Shown piece after piece: positions 51,610-61,917 of a stretch of 64,000 nucleotides of DNA. Numbering within the stretch: position 1 is the first letter of the stretch; every line of letters starts with the position of its first letter. The DNA lies in contig NZ_CP109327.1 of the NCBI RefSeq assembly GCF_035918155.1, positions 4,402,001-4,466,000 on the forward strand. The letters are read 5' to 3'. A model generated the notes under the pieces. It had not been told where the DNA came from, made no database searches, and was given only the letters and a program-made list of their open reading frames with translations. Both the position numbers and the translations under genes were made by a program. Source of the stretch: Streptomyces sp. NBC_01591. GTDB taxonomy: Bacteria > Actinomycetota > Actinomycetes > Streptomycetales > Streptomycetaceae.

Positions 51610-51828
51610 ATGGCCGTGCGGGAGATATTCGCTGGGATGCCCTGGTGGGTGAAGTGGATCGCGGTGCCGGTCATCGCGATCGTCGTGTTCGGCGGTCTGA
51701 TCGCCAGCGTGATCGGGTTCGTGATCGGACTGCTCTTCAAGGTTCTGATCTTCGTGATTCTGGTCGGCGGGCTCGTCTTCGTCGTACGCAAGTTCATGTC
51801 GTCGTCCTCCTCGCGCAGCGACTGGTAG
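51610..51828 (+). CDS. Small two-TM protein (DUF5326-like)
   Basis: A 72-residue membrane protein conserved in streptomycetes just before the ssgR-ssgA pair. It has PWWVKWIAVPVIAIVVFGGLIAS and VIGFVIGLLFKVLIFVILVGG, giving two or three membrane passes, then a basic-serine tail RKFMSSSSSRSDW. ATG follows GAGGTAGGG. No function is known; the position suggests nothing firm. Confidence 0.8.
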   Translation: MAVREIFAGMPWWVKWIAVPVIAIVVFGGLIASVIGFVIGLLFKVLIFVILVGGLVFVVRKFMSSSSSRSDW

Positions 51829-52071
51829 GACGATCGGAAGCCGGCCGGGGCGTTAGCCCAGCTGAGCTAAGCGAAAGAAGAAACGGCGCCCCTCGCGGAC
51901 CCGGCCGTTAGAGTGGCAGTTCGCTGCCGCCACCTGGGAATTAACAGTCCGTCACCACACTGACCAGTGGTTCGTGCGGCGTTCGGCATTCGGACCCCAG
52001 CCATGCGGCAGTCCGTGGGGGCGGCCCCCACAGGCGGGCTGACCACCCGTCACCATGCCTGGGGGTGACTG

Positions 52072-52842
52072 TTGACCACGGCATCGAGCACTGCTGCCCC
52101 GACGCTGATCGGTTCGGTGCAGCGAGCGCTGAGGCTGCTGGAAGCCGTGGTGGCCCATTGCGACGGGGCGCCCGCGAAACAACTCGCCAGGGAAGCGGGC
52201 CTGCCCCTTCCCACGACCTACCACCTGCTGCGCACCCTGACGCACGAGGGCTATCTGCGCCGGGAGAACGGCGTTTTCCTGATCGGCACCGCGGCCGAAC
52301 GCCTGGTCGGCGAAGGGGCGATGCAGAATCGTCGCGGCAGAATGGCCGAGTCGCTGGGCCGCTGGCGCGACATCATCGGCGCACCGGTGTACTGCGCCGT
52401 CTACCGCGAGGGCGAGATCGAACTCATCGCGGTCGCCGACACCCCCGCCAACCCCGCCGTCGACGAGTGGGCATCCTTCCGGGAGACCGGGCATGCCCAC
52501 GCGATCGGCCAGTGCCTGCTGAGCCAGCTCGACGAGAAGGCCCGCGAGGACCACCTGGACCGTCACCCTGTGCGTCCGTTGACTCGCTACTCGGTGAAGG
52601 ACCGTGCGGCGCTGCTCGAGCGACTGCGGTCGCTGAAGCGGATGGAACCTGTCATCGAGCGACAGGAGTACGCCCTCGGCACGATCTGCGCGGCCATCCC
52701 GATCACGGCCGGTCTCACCGCTGCCGCGATGGCCATTTCCGTACCCCTGGAGCAGGAAAGCCGGTTGCTCCCCGCAGTCGAACAACTACGTGGCGAAGTG
52801 GCCAACCTCTTGCGTTCGTTCATGTTCTCTATCAGTATCTGA
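52072..52842 (+). CDS. ssgR: IclR-type regulator SsgR, activator of ssgA
   Basis: A 256-residue IclR-family regulator. The winged helix is QRALRLLEAVVAHCDGAPAKQLAREAGLPLPTTYHLLRTL (about 17-57; HTH centred on LAREAGLPLPTTYH), and the C-terminal effector domain includes FRETGHAHAIGQCLLSQL and ITAGLTAAAMAISVPL. Directly upstream of ssgA, it matches SsgR, which in Streptomyces switches on ssgA at the onset of sporulation. The start appears to be TTG 52072 after GGGGGTGA; no better codon is in range, so it is likely a deliberately weak start. I found no in-frame TTA codon, so no direct bldA control of translation. Confidence 0.92.
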   Translation: MTTASSTAAPTLIGSVQRALRLLEAVVAHCDGAPAKQLAREAGLPLPTTYHLLRTLTHEGYLRRENGVFLIGTAAERLVGEGAMQNRRGRMAESLGRWRDIIGAPVYCAVYREGEIELIAVADTPANPAVDEWASFRETGHAHAIGQCLLSQLDEKAREDHLDRHPVRPLTRYSVKDRAALLERLRSLKRMEPVIERQEYALGTICAAIPITAGLTAAAMAISVPLEQESRLLPAVEQLRGEVANLLRSFMFSISI

Positions 52843-52943
52843 AAAATCACTCCTTGTGATCTGCTATCGCGTGCACCACGATGGCGTCAATAGGGCCATG
52901 GGGGATCATTCCTGGCCAGATTCATCTACTGCGGGGTTGAACG

Positions 52944-53381
52944 ATGCGCGAGTCGGTTCAAGCTGAGGTCATGATGAGCTTTCTCGTATCCGAGGAGCTC
53001 TCTTTCCGGATCCCGGTGGAGCTCCGGTACGAGGTCTGCGATCCGTATGCGATCCGGATGACCTTCCATTTGCCCGGTGACGCCCCCGTTACCTGGGCAT
53101 TCGGCCGTGAGCTGTTGCTCGACGGCCTCAACAGTCCCAGTGGTGACGGCGATGTGCACATCGGTCCCACTGAGCCCGAGGGGCTGTCCGACGTACATAT
53201 CCGGCTCCAGGTCGGCGAGGACCGGGCCCTCTTCAGGGCCGGTACGGCACCACTTGTGGCATTTCTCGACCGGACCGACAAGCTTGTGCCGCTCGGGCAG
53301 GAGTGCACGCTGGGTGACTTCGAGGGCAACCTGGAGGATGCCCTGGGCCGGATCCTCGCCGAGGAACAGAACGCCGGCTGA
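52944..53381 (+). CDS. ssgA: Sporulation and cell division protein SsgA
   Basis: SsgA-like proteins occur only in sporulating actinomycetes. SsgA activates sporulation-specific division by localising SsgB and so FtsZ, and affects tip growth and branching. The protein matches SsgA closely: MSFLVSEELSFRIPVELRY, AIRMTFHLPGDAPVTWAFGRELLLDGL (in part), SGDGDVHIGPTEPEG and the end NLEDALGRILAEEQNAG. Two starts are possible: ATG 52944 (145 residues, with a leader MRESVQAEVM) and ATG 52971 or 52974 (about 135-136 residues, after GAGG). It lies 101 bases after ssgR, where an SsgR-responsive promoter is expected. Confidence 0.96.
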   Translation: MRESVQAEVMMSFLVSEELSFRIPVELRYEVCDPYAIRMTFHLPGDAPVTWAFGRELLLDGLNSPSGDGDVHIGPTEPEGLSDVHIRLQVGEDRALFRAGTAPLVAFLDRTDKLVPLGQECTLGDFEGNLEDALGRILAEEQNAG

Positions 53382-53461
53382 GAAGAACGGCGCCGCCGAC
53401 CGGCTCACCGGTCGAACACGGCACCTGCCAAATGGGTGAATTGCTCACCTGGCTGAGACGT

Positions 53462-54823
53462 TCAAGGCTTCGTCCTACGACGACGGCCTTTCCCGGCCCG
53501 TACGGGTGCCGAAGCTCCGGCTTCCGCGCCGAGCCCTGTGCGGTCCGCGGAGACGACCAGCGCAGCGAGCACCGTCGTCACCGGCACCGAGGCGACCAGT
53601 CCGATCGAGCCGACCAGCGTTCGTACGATCTCCTCCGCCACCAGCTCGCTGTTGGCCACCGTCCCCATGCTGCTCTGCGCGATGGAGAACAGCAGCAGCA
53701 ACGGCAGTGCGGCGCCCGCATAGGCGAGCACCAGCGTATTGACGACCGAGGCGATGTGGTCGCGCCCGATCCTGATACCTGCCCGGTAGAGACCCCGCGC
53801 ACCCATCGTCGGGTTCGCCTGGTGCAGTTCCCAGACCGCCGAGGTCTGGGTCACGGTCACATCGTCGAGGACCCCGAGCGAACCGATGATGACACCGGCC
53901 AGCAGCAGACCGCTCATGTCGATCTGCGGGTACAGGCCGTGGATGAGGCCGGTGTTGTCATCGGTGTTGCCGGTCAGGCTCGCCCAGCCGATGAAGAGCG
54001 ATCCGAGCAGCCCGATCAGCAGCAGCGAGATCAGCGTGCCGATCACCGCGACCGAGGTGCGGGCGGTCAGGCCGTGGCACATGTAGAGCGCGATCAGCAT
54101 GATCGCACCGGCCCCGACCACCGCGACGAGCAGCGGATTCGAGCCTTGGAGAATGGCCGGGAGGATGAAGAGGGTCAGCACGGCGAACGACACGGCGAGC
54201 GCGACCAGCGCCATCACCCCGCGCATGCGGCCCACCGCGACCACGGCCAGGGCGAAGATCCCGGCCAGCAGGATCATCGGGAACTTCCGGTTCACATCCG
54301 TCACCGAGTACTGCAGATCACGGGGCGCGTCGGGGGCGTACGCCACGACCACGCCCTGACCGTTGCGCAACTGACGCGGTGCGTCGGGCTGGACGACCTC
54401 GACGAAGGTCCGGCCCTTGTCGTGGCCGGTCGTCACCTCGATCGTGGCCTTCTTGCACAGGCCCCGTTCGCTCCCCGACGGCGATGTGGTGTCCCCGCTC
54501 ATGGGTGTCTGTACCGCGTTCACGTCCTTGCAGTCCACCTTGTCGACATTCACCACCTTTCCCTGCTGGGTCTGCCGGTCGAATCCGACACCGGTCCGCT
54601 CGTGCGCCGGCGCACCACCCGGCCAGAGCGCCACCAGACCGACGAGGACGGCGGTGGCGAACGGGATCAGTACGGCCGCGATGACCTTGCGCAGATGTTT
54701 GGAGACGGGCGCGGCAGGGCCATGGCTGTGCGAGTGGCCGTGCTGATGGCTCTGCGGTTCGGGGTCGATATGGAGGGACGTCACCGGCCGATCATCGCAA
54801 GAAGAGACGGGCCCACTGTTCAT
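53462..54823 (-). CDS. YibE/F family membrane protein
   Basis: A 453-residue integral membrane protein of the YibE/F family, of unknown function, with an N-terminal anchor (VIAAVLIPFATAVLVGLVAL), an extracellular domain of about 90 residues (with DKGRTFVEVVQPDAP), and about seven further membrane segments including MILLAGIFALAVVAVGRMRGVMALVAL and LLAGVIIGSLGVLDDVTVTQTSAVWELH. The His-rich start SHQHGHSHSHG could bind metal. Start is uncertain between ATG 54823 and GTG 54784, as neither has a strong ribosome site. It is convergent with ssgA and divergent from thiC. Confidence 0.85.
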   Translation of the reverse strand: MNSGPVSSCDDRPVTSLHIDPEPQSHQHGHSHSHGPAAPVSKHLRKVIAAVLIPFATAVLVGLVALWPGGAPAHERTGVGFDRQTQQGKVVNVDKVDCKDVNAVQTPMSGDTTSPSGSERGLCKKATIEVTTGHDKGRTFVEVVQPDAPRQLRNGQGVVVAYAPDAPRDLQYSVTDVNRKFPMILLAGIFALAVVAVGRMRGVMALVALAVSFAVLTLFILPAILQGSNPLLVAVVGAGAIMLIALYMCHGLTARTSVAVIGTLISLLLIGLLGSLFIGWASLTGNTDDNTGLIHGLYPQIDMSGLLLAGVIIGSLGVLDDVTVTQTSAVWELHQANPTMGARGLYRAGIRIGRDHIASVVNTLVLAYAGAALPLLLLFSIAQSSMGTVANSELVAEEIVRTLVGSIGLVASVPVTTVLAALVVSADRTGLGAEAGASAPVRAGKGRRRRTKP

Positions 54824-54860
54824 TACGCCGGACGGGGCGCTAGCGTGGAGGGACCTTTGC

Positions 54861-56756
<1,896 letters not shown>

Positions 56757-56770
56757 CCCGGGACAAGACA

Positions 56771-56800
56771 TCGCCCCGGAGGCGCTTGCTTCCGGGGCGA
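56771..56800. terminator. Terminator after thiC
   Basis: TCGCCCCGGA (56771-56780) pairs perfectly with TCCGGGGCGA (56791-56800). It lies 14 bases past thiC and 27 before the end of the convergent gene. Confidence 0.75.
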
Positions 56801-56827
56801 CCGTTCCTGCCGTTCGGCCGGGGCCGG

Positions 56828-57643
56828 TCAGTCCAGTTCGTGCTCGGGGCCGCCGAAGTCGGGGCTGGTGAAGTCCGGCGAGGTGAACGTCGGGCGGGGG
56901 CCCGCCGGGCCGTCGTCCGGGCTGGAGAAGTCCGGCCTGCTGTAGCCGATCTTCGGGATGCGGTTCGCCGAGCGGAGCGGTGTGCGTGACGCGCGACCGG
57001 CCTCGGGATCGGCGAGCGCGTCCCGCAGGAACGGCAGGATGCCGCGTTCCAGCAGGGCGTGGCGCCACGCCTCCCTGGCCCGGGCCACGTCCTCCGGCAA
57101 CTCGTCCTCTTCGTCCTCGACGGGCTGCGACGTCGATCCGTTGCGCAGTGCGGTGATGAGCAGCCCGACCGCGGCGGCCAGGATGGCGGCGGCCGTGACC
57201 GCCGCGAAGAACCAGCCCGCGGAGACCATGGTGGAGGCGAAGGACGGTGGCGGGTCGAGCAGCCTCAGCAGATAGCCGGCCAACAGGAATATGAACGCGG
57301 CGGTACCGGCGAGCACGGGCGCCAGGACCGTGACGACGGCTCCCAGGCCGGCGCCCGATTGGTGCGGACGGCCCGTGCCGGAACCGGGGCCCGCATCCTC
57401 GTCCGTTCCGTCGGCAGGGCCGCGCAGTTCCTCGCGGGCCTGCACATAGTGCTTGTACTCGGTGGCGGCCGTCGCGGTGATCAGCTCCGTGGCGTCCAGC
57501 GCCATGGTGCGCAGCTGCACGGCATTGAGCCGCTCGCCGACCGCGGCCAGATCCGGTCGTTCATGGGCATGACGCAGTGCGTCGTCGAGGATCCGCTCGT
57601 ACTCGGGTCGGTCCTCGGCCAGCAGGTGCGGAGCGCTGTTCAT
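56828..57643 (-). CDS. Two-TM membrane protein with C-terminal FTSPDF-type repeats
   Basis: A 271-residue protein of unknown function. An alpha-helical N-terminal part (about 1-75, SAPHLLAEDRPEYERIL and ALRHAHERPDLAAVGERLN) precedes two membrane segments (about 95-120, LGAVVTVLAPVLAGTAAFIFLL; about 133-155, TMVSAGWFFAAVTAAAILAA). A cytosolic region with VARAREAWRHALLERGILPFLRDAL follows. The last 40 residues contain short repeats: YSRPDFSSPDD, PTFTSPDF, TSPDF, GGPEHELD. ATG 57643 is preferred because GGGGGA is well spaced. It converges on thiC. Confidence 0.8.
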   Translation of the reverse strand: MNSAPHLLAEDRPEYERILDDALRHAHERPDLAAVGERLNAVQLRTMALDATELITATAATEYKHYVQAREELRGPADGTDEDAGPGSGTGRPHQSGAGLGAVVTVLAPVLAGTAAFIFLLAGYLLRLLDPPPSFASTMVSAGWFFAAVTAAAILAAAVGLLITALRNGSTSQPVEDEEDELPEDVARAREAWRHALLERGILPFLRDALADPEAGRASRTPLRSANRIPKIGYSRPDFSSPDDGPAGPRPTFTSPDFTSPDFGGPEHELD

Positions 57644-57831
57644 GTGCATCCCCCGATGCTCCGTCGGGCCTGAGTGCCCGTTGGAGACGGGCAGTTGGGC
57701 GGAAACGGAGGAGAGCCTGCTACTGATACGCCGATGGTAGAGCGCCCACGGCACGGGGTGACAGGGGGTTTCCGTAAATAGGCCCGGTGTTCGGCGTGGT
57801 CAGTTCCTGGGAGCGTCTTCCCAGAAGAACG

Positions 57832-58890
57832 TCAGTCATGCAGAGGCAGTTGGACGACCAGTAGCTTTCCGGCCATGGTCACTCCGCCGTCCATGGCGAT
57901 GGCGAGCCCGTCCGCGTACACGTGCGGACCTTCGACCACGGGGCCGGAGCCGTCCTCGCCGTCCTCCGAACCGACCTCTCCGAGGAGGTACGGAATGGGG
58001 CTGTGACCATGGACGATGCGCTGTCCGCCGTAGGCCGACATCAGCTCCCGGACCGCCTGCGGGCCCGACTCGTCGCGGAAGGCGAACCGCTTGGTGAGCT
58101 TCCGGAAGAGGTCCCAGCACTCATCGGCGTCGTTACGCGTGAGGATGGCGTGCACGGTGTCGTTGACGTCCTCGATGGTGGTGCCGTATTCGAGGTAGGC
58201 CGTCGTGTCGGAGTGCATCAGCAGATGCCCGTCCTCCTCGACGATCGCGTCGAGCCGGGACATCCACTGGAGGTGGACGTCCTGAAGCCGCTCCATGTCG
58301 TTCTTCTGACCGCCGTTGAGCAGCCAGGCCGCTTGGAAGGTGGCGGTGCCCGCGCCGGAGTTGACCGGGGTGTCGTTGAACCGCTTGGCGCCGAGGAGCA
58401 GCAGTTCGTGATTGCCCATCAGGGCCTTGCAGTAGCCGCCGGCGGCCGCGGCCTCGGCGGACAGGCGCATGACGAGGTCGATGACCCCGATGCCGTCGGG
58501 GCCCCGGTCGGTGAAGTCGCCGAGGAACCAGAGCCGGGCATTGCCCGCCGACCATTTGCCGTCGGCGTCGATGAGGCCCTGCTCGGCGAGGGCGGCGTGG
58601 AGCTCGTCCAGATAGCCGTGGACGTCGCCGACGACGTACAGCGGTCCGAGGGCCTGATCCGGGGCGGGCCGCGGGTCGGGGACGGCCGCCACCTGCAGGG
58701 TGTCACCGCGGTTGATCACGGGAAGATCGCGCGCGGTGGGGGTGTACCCCTCCGGCGGCTCGCCACCGGGGACGGCGTTGCCCGGGTGCGGTGATGATGG
58801 CGGCACCGGGTTCTGGGCATAGGGCGGTACGCGGAAGTCGCGCAACGTCGCAGTCCGCACCACGGGTTCCTGACCGGCCCCCTGTGTCAT
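57832..58890 (-). CDS. Calcineurin-like metallophosphoesterase
   Basis: A 352-residue phosphoesterase. The metal-binding motifs are VVGDVHGYLDEL (DxH), FLGDFTDRGPDGIGV (GDxxDRG) and ALMGNHELLLL (GNHE), followed by HSDTT and GHSPIP, so all five blocks of the PPP-like serine/threonine phosphatase or Ap4A hydrolase fold are present and it should be active. The first 75 residues are disordered and Pro-rich. ATG 58890 is chosen after GGAGGGG; the long open frame upstream is antisense or out of frame with the LacI gene. Substrate unknown; protein or dinucleotide phosphatase are both possible. Confidence 0.9.
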   Translation of the reverse strand: MTQGAGQEPVVRTATLRDFRVPPYAQNPVPPSSPHPGNAVPGGEPPEGYTPTARDLPVINRGDTLQVAAVPDPRPAPDQALGPLYVVGDVHGYLDELHAALAEQGLIDADGKWSAGNARLWFLGDFTDRGPDGIGVIDLVMRLSAEAAAAGGYCKALMGNHELLLLGAKRFNDTPVNSGAGTATFQAAWLLNGGQKNDMERLQDVHLQWMSRLDAIVEEDGHLLMHSDTTAYLEYGTTIEDVNDTVHAILTRNDADECWDLFRKLTKRFAFRDESGPQAVRELMSAYGGQRIVHGHSPIPYLLGEVGSEDGEDGSGPVVEGPHVYADGLAIAMDGGVTMAGKLLVVQLPLHD

Positions 58891-59063
58891 CGACCCCTCC
58901 ACCACCGTCGCGCCGCCGTACACCTGACGGGCCCTGCTGGTCGGGGCGGTCCGCGGTGTCGTGCGCCCATCATAGGAATGCGGATCGTGCTGTGTGACGC
59001 ACCAGGGGTGGTGAATCCGGACGCACGTCGGGTTCACCGGCCGATTGGTCCGAAATTGCCTGA

Positions 59064-60176
59064 TCAGTCCCCTGCCGGAGAGCGGGGTGCGCTGACCGTG
59101 GTGCGGGGTGGACGGCGTTGCGAGGAGGCCCGCACGATGAGTTCGGTCGGTATCACCTGCTCCACCGGTCCGTCCTGATCCACGCCCTCGATGGCGTCGA
59201 TGAGGAGCTGGATGACCGCCGTGCCGATCCTGCGCGGCTTGAGCGAGAGGGTGGTGATGGGGGGCTCGGTCGTCGCGTACACGGTGGACTCGCTGCAGCA
59301 GACCAGTAGCAGGTCCTCGGGGACGCGCAGTCCGTACCGGCGGGCCGCCGCCAGCAGATCGGTGCCATTGGGGTCGAAGAGTCCGTAGACCGCGTCGGGC
59401 CGGTCGGGGCGGGCGAGCAGGCGATCGGCGGCGACCGCACCCGCGCACGGGTCGTGGGCGGGGTACGACTCGTACACCGGATCCTGCCCCACGCGCTCGC
59501 ACCAGTGGAGGTACGCGGTGGTGGAGAGGCGGGTGTACGTGTCGGTGGTGGTGCCGGTGAGCAGGCCGATGCGGCGGGCTCCGGCGGCGGCGAGATGGTC
59601 GAGCAGATCGAGCACGGCGGCCCGGTGGTCGTTGTCGACCCAGGCGGTGACCGGGAGCGTTCCGGCCGGGCGTCCGTCCGAGACGACGGGCAGCCCCTGG
59701 CGTACGAGTTCCGTGACGACCGGGTCCTGGTCGGAGGGGTCGATCACGACGGTGCCGTCGAGGGCGACGTTCGACCAGACGTCGTGGCGTGAAGTGGCGG
59801 GCAGGATGACGAGGGCGTAACCGCGGGCGAGCGCGGCGGAGGTGGCGGCTCTGGCCATCTCCGCGAAGTACGCGAATTCGGTGAAGGTGAAAGGTTCGTC
59901 CCCGTAGGTCGTCACGGTCAGGCCGATGAGGCCGGACTTGCCGGTACGGAGGGTTCGGGCCGCGGCGGAAGGGCGGTAGCCCAGGCGCTCTGCGACCTCG
60001 CGGACATGGCGGCGGGTGGCGTCCGGGAGCCTGCCCTTGCCGTTGAGCGCGTCGGAGACGGTCGTGATGGAGACCCCGGCGGCGGCGGCCACGTCCCGGA
60101 TTCCCGCTCGTCCCTGCCGGCCGCCGCGCCGGGGTGTGTCCGTCCGGCTCACCTGGTGCTTCCCTGCTGCTGTCAT
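59064..60176 (-). CDS. LacI family transcriptional regulator
   Basis: A 370-residue repressor with the LacI helix-turn-helix and hinge AGIRDVAAAAGVSITTVSDALNGKGRL (about 24-50, the motif VAAAAGVSITTVSDALNGKG) and a periplasmic-binding-type sensor domain (VTAWVDNDHRAAVLDLLDHL, RIGLLTGTTTDTYTR, DAVYGLFDPNGTDLLAAAR). The ligand, usually a sugar, cannot be inferred. No transport or catabolic genes lie beside it. Start ATG 60176 is the first codon of the motif region. It is divergent from hisC. Confidence 0.92.
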   Translation of the reverse strand: MTAAGKHQVSRTDTPRRGGRQGRAGIRDVAAAAGVSITTVSDALNGKGRLPDATRRHVREVAERLGYRPSAAARTLRTGKSGLIGLTVTTYGDEPFTFTEFAYFAEMARAATSAALARGYALVILPATSRHDVWSNVALDGTVVIDPSDQDPVVTELVRQGLPVVSDGRPAGTLPVTAWVDNDHRAAVLDLLDHLAAAGARRIGLLTGTTTDTYTRLSTTAYLHWCERVGQDPVYESYPAHDPCAGAVAADRLLARPDRPDAVYGLFDPNGTDLLAAARRYGLRVPEDLLLVCCSESTVYATTEPPITTLSLKPRRIGTAVIQLLIDAIEGVDQDGPVEQVIPTELIVRASSQRRPPRTTVSAPRSPAGD

Positions 60177-60546
60177 GGCGAGCCGATAGTAGGGCTCGGA
60201 AGGACGGTTGGCCTGGTCGCATATTCACTCGTTGACAGGCACGTTTTTGCATGATCATTCAAGGGCAAATACCTTGCAAACCAAGGGCGTTGAAGGGGTT
60301 GGCCGTAGTGTGTCATGCGTCGAACCCGATGGGCCTACTAAATGGTCGATGTCTCGAAGCGGTCTCATCTCACCTCTTCGAGGGACGCGCGCCACGGAGT
60401 GAGCCACCGGCGCGCGTCAGGGCCAAGGGCGCTCCCCCCATTCCCGGTCGCACCGGACGATTGGGTGCTCCGGCCATTCGCAGCGGCGCCCAATCCTCAT
60501 AAGGTGAGCAGTATTGATGTGTACAGACGGTCGAGGAGGACCTGCG
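60177..60546. promoter_or_regulatory. Divergent lacI / hisC control region
   Basis: The 370-base gap has a near-palindrome TGCATGATCATTCA (60249-60262, core ATGATCAT) and CCTTGCAAACCAAGG (60271-60285), both possible sites for the LacI protein. A hairpin with GATTGGGTGC (60460-60469) and GCGCCCAATC (60487-60496) lies just before hisC. I saw no convincing gene. Confidence 0.45.
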
Positions 60547-61626
60547 GTGAGCGAGACGAGCCCCAAGCTGCGCGCCGAGCTGGACGGCGTCCCCGCCTAT
60601 GTACCGGGAAAGCCGGCCGCGGCCGGCGGACCGGTCGCGTTCAAGCTGTCCTCCAACGAGAACCCGTATCCGCCGCTGCCCGGGGTGATGGAGTCCGCCC
60701 TGGCGGCGGCCGTGAACTTCAACCGCTACCCGGACATGGCCTGCACCGGCCTGATGAACGAGCTGGCCGACCGTTTCGGTGTGCCCCTCTCGCACCTCGC
60801 CACGGGAACCGGCTCGGTCGGTGTGGCGCAGCAGCTGCTCCAGGCCACGTCGGGCCCGGGCGACGAGGTCATCTACGCCTGGCGCTCCTTCGAGGCGTAC
60901 CCGATCATCACGCAGGTCAGCGGTGCGACCTCGGTGAAGGTTCCGCTGACCGAGGGTGACGTGCACGACCTCGACGCGATGGCGGACGCGATCACGGACC
61001 GCACCCGGATGATCTTCGTCTGCAACCCGAACAACCCGACCGGCACCGTGGTGCGCCGGGCCGCGCTGGAGCGGTTCCTGGACCGGGTGCCGGGCGATGT
61101 CCTCGTGGTGCTCGACGAGGCGTACCGGGAGTTCATCCGTGACGTCGAGGTGCCGGACGGTATCGAGATCTACCGGGACCGGCCCAATGTGGCAGTGCTG
61201 CGGACCTTCTCCAAGGCGTACGGCCTGGCGGGTCTGCGGGTCGGTTTCGCCGTGGCCCACGAGCCGGTGGCGGCCGCGCTGCGCAAGACCGCGGTGCCCT
61301 TCGGGGTCAGCCAGCTCGCGCAGGACGCGGCGGTCGCCTCGCTGCGGGCCGAGGACGAACTCCTGGGGCGGGTGGGCTCGCTGGTGTGCGAGCGCCAGCG
61401 GGTGCAGCGGGCACTGGCCGGCCAGGGGTGGACCGTGCCGGATTCCCAGGCGAATTTCGTCTGGATGCGGCTCGGGGACCGTACCGCCGACTTCGCCGCG
61501 GCATGCGAGCGGGCCGGAGTGGTGGTCAGGCCGTTCGCGGGCGAGGGCGTGCGGGTCTCGATCGGGGAGGACGAGGCGAACGACCTCTTCCTGAAGGTGG
61601 CGGAGTCGTACCGCAAGGAGCTGTAG
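60547..61626 (+). CDS. hisC: Histidinol-phosphate aminotransferase (HisC-type)
   Basis: PLP aminotransferase of family I, converting imidazole acetol phosphate to histidinol phosphate; paralogues also act on aromatic amino acids. The 359-residue protein has [16 protein letters not shown], the cofactor-binding [29 protein letters not shown], and the PLP lysine K223 in [16 protein letters not shown] 60547 follows GAGGAGG; the upstream ATG at 60514 is less likely. It is not beside other his genes, so it is probably the second copy (often called hisC2), and aromatic aminotransferase activity is possible. Confidence 0.88.
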   Translation: MSETSPKLRAELDGVPAYVPGKPAAAGGPVAFKLSSNENPYPPLPGVMESALAAAVNFNRYPDMACTGLMNELADRFGVPLSHLATGTGSVGVAQQLLQATSGPGDEVIYAWRSFEAYPIITQVSGATSVKVPLTEGDVHDLDAMADAITDRTRMIFVCNPNNPTGTVVRRAALERFLDRVPGDVLVVLDEAYREFIRDVEVPDGIEIYRDRPNVAVLRTFSKAYGLAGLRVGFAVAHEPVAAALRKTAVPFGVSQLAQDAAVASLRAEDELLGRVGSLVCERQRVQRALAGQGWTVPDSQANFVWMRLGDRTADFAAACERAGVVVRPFAGEGVRVSIGEDEANDLFLKVAESYRKEL

Positions 61627-61662
61627 GGCGGTCGCGCAGGCTGCCTGCGCGGCTCAGGGCCC

Positions 61663-61700
61663 GGGCCCCGTACCTCGTTCGACGAGGTGCGGGGCCCTTC
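61663..61700 (+). terminator. Terminator after hisC
   Basis: GGGCCCCGTACCTCG (61663-61677) pairs with CGAGGTGCGGGGCCC (61683-61697), one G-T pair, with loop TTCGA and then TTCTC. It is 37 bases past the stop. Confidence 0.8.
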
Positions 61701-61818
61701 TCGCTGTCGGGGTCCGCGGCGCCCCCGGGCGTCTGGTTCGGGTGGATTGATCGGAACGCCCCAAGAGGGGTACCCCGCCCGAACGTCCCGAAAGTCCGTG
61801 CGCCATAATGCTTGTGAA

Positions 61819-61834
61819 TGTGAACGCGTTCACA
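61819..61834. promoter_or_regulatory. Rex operator (ROP) before cydA
   Basis: TGTGAACGCGTTCACA is a perfect 16-bp palindrome and exactly the Rex operator known in S. coelicolor, 84 bases upstream of cydA. Rex releases DNA at high NADH/NAD ratio, so cydAB should be induced when oxygen is limiting. Confidence 0.93.
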
Positions 61835-61917
61835 AGCGTGTCTATTTCCTCCCATGATTAGTCGGATTTAAAGGGCAAACTGCCGGTGTGACTACGGCGA
61901 CGTAAGGAGAAGACGAC

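Noticed and set aside
51829..52071. Gap before ssgR with GCGTTAGCCCAGCTGAGCTAA and GGCAGTTCGCTGCCGCC, looking slightly like tRNA parts
   Set aside because: No cloverleaf with acceptor, anticodon and T arms could be assembled; it is more likely promoter and leader DNA of ssgR.
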